Positions 60,793-64,000 of a DNA stretch of 64,000 nt are shown here, one piece after another. Position 1 is the first letter of the stretch. Every line of letters starts with the position of its first letter. Under the pieces are notes generated by a model. The model did no database searches and was not told where the DNA came from. It saw only the letters and a list, made by a program, of their open reading frames with translations. The position numbers and the translations under genes were made by a program. Source of the DNA: Falsihalocynthiibacter halioticoli (GTDB taxonomy: Bacteria > Pseudomonadota > Alphaproteobacteria > Rhodobacterales > Rhodobacteraceae); NCBI RefSeq assembly GCF_025802015.1, contig NZ_JAOYFC010000001.1, forward strand, positions 124,001-188,000, read 5' to 3'.

Positions 60793-61305
60793 TTAGCAGC
60801 TTGGTTTAGTGCCGGGGAGCAGCACTTTGTCGACAACGTGGATTACGCCATTATCCGCCATAATATCTGCGATAACAACGTTGGCCATTTGACCTGTGCC
60901 GTCAGCTACCATCACCCCGTCAGCGCCGGCTTTGATGCAAAGGCGATCGCTTTCGAGCATTGGTTTCACGTAAGTTGAGCCAGCAGGGATCATGTCTGAG
61001 GTCAGCTTACGGTCGTCTACGTGGTAAAGAAGGACGTTGGTGAGTTGCTGTTTGTTCTCTGGCTTGAGAAGCGTCTCGACTGTGCCTTCTGGCAGAGCAG
61101 CAAATGCATCATTCACCGGAGCGAATACTGTGAACGGACCTTCACCGGAAAGTGCGTCTGCGAGGCCGGCTGCTTGTACGGCTGCAACCAGAGTTGTGAA
61201 GCGCTCATCGCCTGCTGCGATTTCAACGATGTTGTCAGCAGTTGCGGCGGAACCTGCGGCGCTGATTGCGAGTGCTGCTACTGTAGCTTTGATACCAAAT
61301 TTCAT
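60793..61305 (-). CDS. Fasciclin (FAS1) domain protein
   Basis: A 170-residue secreted protein. I start at the ATG 61305 (MKFGIKATVAALAISAAGSA), which gives a clear signal peptide and has GGAGAAG upstream; the open frame extends 50 codons further. The FAS1 fold follows: FTTLVAAVQAAGLADALSGE (about residues 33-52), GPFTVFAPVNDAFAALPEG (about 53-71), and the C-terminal ADNGVIHVVDKVLLP (about 150-164). FAS1 proteins act in adhesion or envelope stress. An RpoE-type promoter precedes it. Confidence 0.93.
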   Translation of the reverse strand: MKFGIKATVAALAISAAGSAATADNIVEIAAGDERFTTLVAAVQAAGLADALSGEGPFTVFAPVNDAFAALPEGTVETLLKPENKQQLTNVLLYHVDDRKLTSDMIPAGSTYVKPMLESDRLCIKAGADGVMVADGTGQMANVVIADIMADNGVIHVVDKVLLPGTKPSC

Positions 61306-61361
61306 TTTATCTTCTCCAAATTGCTGGACTGTTTTGCTAGTCCGTTTCTGTGTTCGTATCT

Positions 61362-61391
61362 CGATTACGCGAGCCGTCTGGAGATGGATCA
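61362..61391 (-). promoter_or_regulatory. RpoE-type promoter of the fasciclin gene
   Basis: On the minus strand: TGATCC (61391-61386), 18 bases, TAATCG (61367-61362). It is about 57 bases upstream of the start codon and matches the two divergent promoters at the rpoE locus in -35 sequence and spacing. The TGATCC -35 is known for RpoE of Rhodobacter sphaeroides. Confidence 0.7.
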
Positions 61392-61443
61392 GAAAATCAC
61401 GGTTTCGTGATGATTTATTTTTAATCGACTGATTTAAAACATA

Positions 61444-61469
61444 AAAACCCGCCAATGTTGGCGGGTTTT
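61444..61469 (-). terminator. Rho-independent terminator of rpoE-chrR
   Basis: AAAACCCGCCA (61444-61454) and TGGCGGGTTTT (61459-61469) form an 11-bp stem with a 4-base loop, with more T residues behind it on the minus strand. It lies 26 bases after the chrR stop and upstream of the fasciclin promoter, so the two units are separate. Confidence 0.85.
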
Positions 61470-61495
61470 GTTTCTCTTCGTCGTTTTATTGGTGC

Positions 61496-62131
61496 CTAGA
61501 TTTTGAATATCGGCTGCAACAATCGCGGCATTAACGAGTTAAACTTTAGTGGAGCATCCGTTGCGGCCAAGCAGATGCACGGATCACCTGCATCAGCGAT
61601 TGGGGTATGCTCAACATCTTCGTTGGCAACCTCAACATCTCCGACACCAAAACGTCCACCTTCGTCACTAAAGCTACCTTGCAGAACGAGCGTCAGCTCA
61701 AGGCCTCCGTGGGAGTGATCTGGCATGGCTTGACCTGGGGGAATGTGAAGCAGGCGAACAGAACCATTCTCTCCAGCAGAGATGATGCATTGCTTTACGC
61801 CCAGCCCAAGAGATTTCCATTTTGGCGGCTGCCCTTCGAGCGCCTCCATAACCGGGCCGGGGAGTGCGCCTTCGCGCTCATATACCGGTTCACGGACGAA
61901 ATCATCGTCAAGCTGCGCTAGAATGCTCGCCTTCAAATCTTTTGAAAGGCGTTCCTCCAGCGTCGTTTCAAGTACGACACCGCCAGCGGCATTGTGCGCC
62001 TCAAGCGAAGCGCGGCAGTCGTCACATAGTGACACATGCGAGGCAACAACCAACGCAAAAGGCTGTGGAAGTGTTCCTGCGGCATATGATGCGAGCAGGT
62101 GGTCTGGTAAATGATGGGTAATCGCGGTCAT
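61496..62131 (-). CDS. chrR: Zinc anti-sigma factor ChrR
   Basis: Anti-sigma factor that holds RpoE inactive until singlet oxygen or related stress acts. It has 211 residues. The N-terminal anti-sigma domain has a zinc site made of His6 (or His7), His32, Cys36 and Cys39 (SHVSLCDDC). The C-terminal cupin domain has metal ligands in PDHSHGGLELTLVLQG (about residues 136-151) and a later His in NEDVEHTPI. Both sites correspond to those of Rhodobacter sphaeroides ChrR. It overlaps rpoE by 4 bases. Confidence 0.95.
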   Translation of the reverse strand: MTAITHHLPDHLLASYAAGTLPQPFALVVASHVSLCDDCRASLEAHNAAGGVVLETTLEERLSKDLKASILAQLDDDFVREPVYEREGALPGPVMEALEGQPPKWKSLGLGVKQCIISAGENGSVRLLHIPPGQAMPDHSHGGLELTLVLQGSFSDEGGRFGVGDVEVANEDVEHTPIADAGDPCICLAATDAPLKFNSLMPRLLQPIFKI

Positions 62132-62700
62132 GATCGCATCCCCTTTAACTCATGTCTTAGGCGCTCCAACCCCAGTCGGACGCGCGATTTGATTGTTCCA
62201 AGCGGTAACCCCGTCTGGTTGCTGATCTCCTGGTGGGTCAGCTCACCGAGGTACACCCTCTCGATTATTTCCCGTTGGTCCGGTTTAAGCCGCTGAATGG
62301 CTTCTCTGAGCTTGGTAGCTTCTTGTTCTAGTGCGAGCGACTGTGACGCATCTGGTTCCGGATCCGGCTCTTGCGTGAGCTCTTCCGGAATGGGGCGCCG
62401 CTCCTTTCGGATCATGTCGATCATACGGTTGCGGGTGACCTGATAAACCCACGCAGAGACTTGCGCTCGGTTCGGGTCAAATTGATCTGCCTTACGCCAA
62501 ACTGTCAGCATTACGTCTTGAACGATCTCTTCGGCTTGACCCGAAGATACTCCAGAACGCATGACAAAACCTTTCAGGCGTGCGGCGTAATGGTCAAACA
62601 AAGCCCCGAATGCGGCTTTGTCGCGATTGTCGCGGACGGCAATCATCCACTGTGTTTCTTGTGATAGCGCGCTTTGCGTGTTCACGTCGGTCCTATCCAT
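62128..62700 (-). CDS. rpoE: ECF sigma factor RpoE (singlet-oxygen type)
   Basis: ECF sigma factor paired with ChrR. I place the start at ATG 62700 (190 residues); GTG at 62685 has a better AGGA site 5 bases upstream and is a real alternative. The frame is open to 62880, but that would start upstream of the inferred transcription start. Region 2 has AAFGALFDHYAARLKGFVMR and SAWVYQVTRNRMIDMIRKER; region 4 has LKPDQREIIERVYLGELTHQ and EISNQTGLPLGTIKSRVRLG. The promoter just upstream carries its own target motif. Confidence 0.93.
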   Translation of the reverse strand: MDRTDVNTQSALSQETQWMIAVRDNRDKAAFGALFDHYAARLKGFVMRSGVSSGQAEEIVQDVMLTVWRKADQFDPNRAQVSAWVYQVTRNRMIDMIRKERRPIPEELTQEPDPEPDASQSLALEQEATKLREAIQRLKPDQREIIERVYLGELTHQEISNQTGLPLGTIKSRVRLGLERLRHELKGMRS

Positions 62701-62803
62701 TTGCCAAGCGGGTATACCCGAACGCCTCACTGGTGGTGAGACATAGGTGCGCCGCCGTGGCTTGAGGGCTGTTTGTGTTTCTGCTTCTACAACTATCATA
62801 CTT

Positions 62804-62833
62804 CCAATACGGGGCAGCAGAAAATTTGGATCA
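62804..62833 (-). promoter_or_regulatory. RpoE-type promoter of rpoE-chrR
   Basis: On the minus strand: TGATCC (62833-62828), 18 bases, TATTGG (62809-62804). It would give autoregulated rpoE-chrR transcription starting near 62798, about 98 bases before the chosen start codon. Confidence 0.65.
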
Positions 62834-62837
62834 AAAA

Positions 62838-62867
62838 TGATCCGAACTGTTTTTTTCGGCGTAATAT
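62838..62867 (+). promoter_or_regulatory. RpoE-type promoter of the FAD oxidoreductase gene
   Basis: On the plus strand: TGATCC (62838-62843), 18 bases, TAATAT (62862-62867). Its -35 element mirrors that of the rpoE promoter with four A between them. The start codon follows about 19 bases after the expected transcription start. Confidence 0.72.
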
Positions 62868-62892
62868 CAGTCAACAACAAGCTGGAGAGACC

Positions 62893-64000
62893 ATGTCATT
62901 TGATATCCCTCACTCAGAACCAAAGCGCGTAGCCATTATAGGTGGAGGCATTTCAGGGCTTGCCGCAGCGTATCTACTCTCGACCCGCTGCTCGGTCACT
63001 CTATTTGAAGCGGGTCAGAAACTTGGCGGCCACGCACGAACGATTCATGCGGGCCGGAATGGTAATCAGCCTGTGGACACCGGTTTCATCGTATTCAACA
63101 AAGTGAATTACCCGCATCTGACGAAGATGTTTGAGCATTTGGATGTTCCGATCATCAAAAGTGATATGAGCTTTGGCGCGACGATTGATGATGGGCGGGT
63201 CGAGTACGGCTTGGCCACACTTGGTGCTCTCTTCGCTCAGAAGCGCAACCTTCTCCGCCCAGGTTTCGCGCGCATGATCCGTGACATCGGACATTTTAAC
63301 AGCCAAGCCGAGAAGCTCGCCACAGACGACAGCGCCACAATCGGCGAACTTATGGACGATCTTCGCGTTGGCGAGTGGTTCCGACGCTTTTATCTGTTGC
63401 CGCTTTGCGGTGCGATCTGGTCCACGCCGCCCTCCAAAATTCGCGACTTTCCAGCGCACACGCTTGTACAGTTTTTCCGCAATCACGCGCTTTTGTCGGC
63501 GACGGGACAACATCAGTGGTGGACCGTAAAGGGCGGAAGCCGAGAATATGTGTCACGCTTGGAACATTACCTGCGCGCGCGCGGTGTTGCCCTGCGTACG
63601 GGTACTCCTGTCTCAAATGTTGTGCGGAAAGAAGGGGGCGTAACAATTCAAACCTCGGCTCAAGCACCTGAACAGTTTGATGAGGTGATCTTTGCATGCC
63701 ATTCAGATCAAGCGCTAAAGCTCCTGCAGAATCCAACACCAGATGAAATCGCTGCACTTTCTGCAATTCGCTTTCAGGACAATGAAGTCATCCTGCATCG
63801 TGATGAAACACAAATGCCGTTGCGCCGTTCTGTTTGGTCAAGCTGGGTTTATCGCGCCAATTCAACAAAAGACGAGCCGAAAATCGGTGTGACCTATTGG
63901 ATGAACCGGCTTCAAGCCATTCCCGAAAATGATCCTCTTTTCGTGTCGCTTAACCCGCTTAAGCCCGTACCGGACGAGCTGATTTATGACCAAAAAACAT
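62893..64000 (+). CDS. FAD-dependent oxidoreductase (amine-oxidase-like), 3' end missing
   Basis: NAD(P)/FAD-dependent protein of the flavin amine oxidase superfamily; the frame is open to the last base, so the C-terminus lies outside. The FAD-binding motif is VAIIGGGISGLAAAYLLS (about residues 13-30), followed by FEAGQKLGGHARTI (about 38-51) and DTGFIVFN (about 62-69). A GGSREYV segment lies near 217-223. GGAGAG at 62884-62889 supports the start. Similar genes belong to the RpoE regulon of Rhodobacter, often beside cyclopropane-fatty-acid synthase genes, so a role in membrane-lipid response to singlet oxygen is likely. Confidence 0.9.
   Translation, partial: MSFDIPHSEPKRVAIIGGGISGLAAAYLLSTRCSVTLFEAGQKLGGHARTIHAGRNGNQPVDTGFIVFNKVNYPHLTKMFEHLDVPIIKSDMSFGATIDDGRVEYGLATLGALFAQKRNLLRPGFARMIRDIGHFNSQAEKLATDDSATIGELMDDLRVGEWFRRFYLLPLCGAIWSTPPSKIRDFPAHTLVQFFRNHALLSATGQHQWWTVKGGSREYVSRLEHYLRARGVALRTGTPVSNVVRKEGGVTIQTSAQAPEQFDEVIFACHSDQALKLLQNPTPDEIAALSAIRFQDNEVILHRDETQMPLRRSVWSSWVYRANSTKDEPKIGVTYWMNRLQAIPENDPLFVSLNPLKPVPDELIYDQKT

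Overview
The window looks like a chromosomal segment of a marine alphaproteobacterium of the Roseobacter group (Rhodobacterales). The evidence is the gene order dnaA-dnaN-recF-gyrB with rpsT upstream of dnaA, the dapD/dapE neighbourhood, a flaF-flbT flagellin locus, a single long flagellar cluster, and a zinc ChrR/RpoE pair with TGATCC-type promoters as in Rhodobacter. GC content looks moderate by eye (roughly 50-55%, lower in the flagellar part). No rRNA, tRNA, CRISPR array, insertion sequence or prophage was recognised.

Layout. 1-9518: the 3' part of rlmN, a LOG-family gene, the lysine/diaminopimelate genes dapD and dapE with a GNAT gene and a DUF2064 gene, RNase R, an MltB-like lytic transglycosylase and a Tag-like DNA glycosylase. 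9515-11914: a LacI-type repressor divergent from a NagZ-like GH3 hydrolase, with a LacI-type operator between them. 12230-12988: a membrane-anchored NYN/Zc3h12a-like ribonuclease. 13425-18597: a complete dipeptide-type ABC importer (binding protein, two permeases, fused ATPase). 18878-30769: gyrB, a LysE exporter gene, recF, dnaN, dnaA, rpsT, enoyl-CoA hydratase and mutM on the minus strand, then ubiE-ubiB on the plus strand. 30766-31626: an APH-fold kinase.

31692-57097 is a flagellar block of about 25 kb. It holds rod and hook assembly factors (flgD, fliK, flgJ-type, flgB, flgC, flgF, flgG, flgA, flgH, fliE), the export apparatus (fliP, fliQ, fliR, flhA, flhB, fliI, fliH-like), the MS ring (fliF), fliN, two fliL-type genes, motA, flagellin with flaF and flbT, and several poorly described accessory genes. 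These include a 650-residue periplasmic protein, a MotE-like coiled-coil protein, a DUF1217 protein and a free-standing transglycosylase. fliG, fliM, motB, flgE, flgK, flgL and flgI are not in the window, so the cluster or its partners continue elsewhere.

57375-64000 is an envelope and stress region: a secreted protein with 13 perfect GGGTGD repeats, a LapG-like (BTLCP) cysteine protease, an unusual protein joining a sigma region-2-like domain to an RskA-like membrane anti-sigma domain, an aromatic-rich conserved unknown, a fasciclin-domain protein, and the chrR-rpoE singlet-oxygen response operon, divergent from an FAD-dependent oxidoreductase that runs off the window. Three TGATCC-N18-TAnnnn promoters can be read by eye. 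Two of them are divergent and share a palindromic -35 region; the third precedes the fasciclin gene.

I see no clearly unprecedented multi-gene system. The best candidates for something poorly described are the sigma2-TM-RskA fusion beside the RpoE/ChrR locus, the membrane-anchored NYN nuclease with a palindrome over its promoter, the 650-residue flagellar periplasmic protein, and the repeat protein next to the LapG-like protease.
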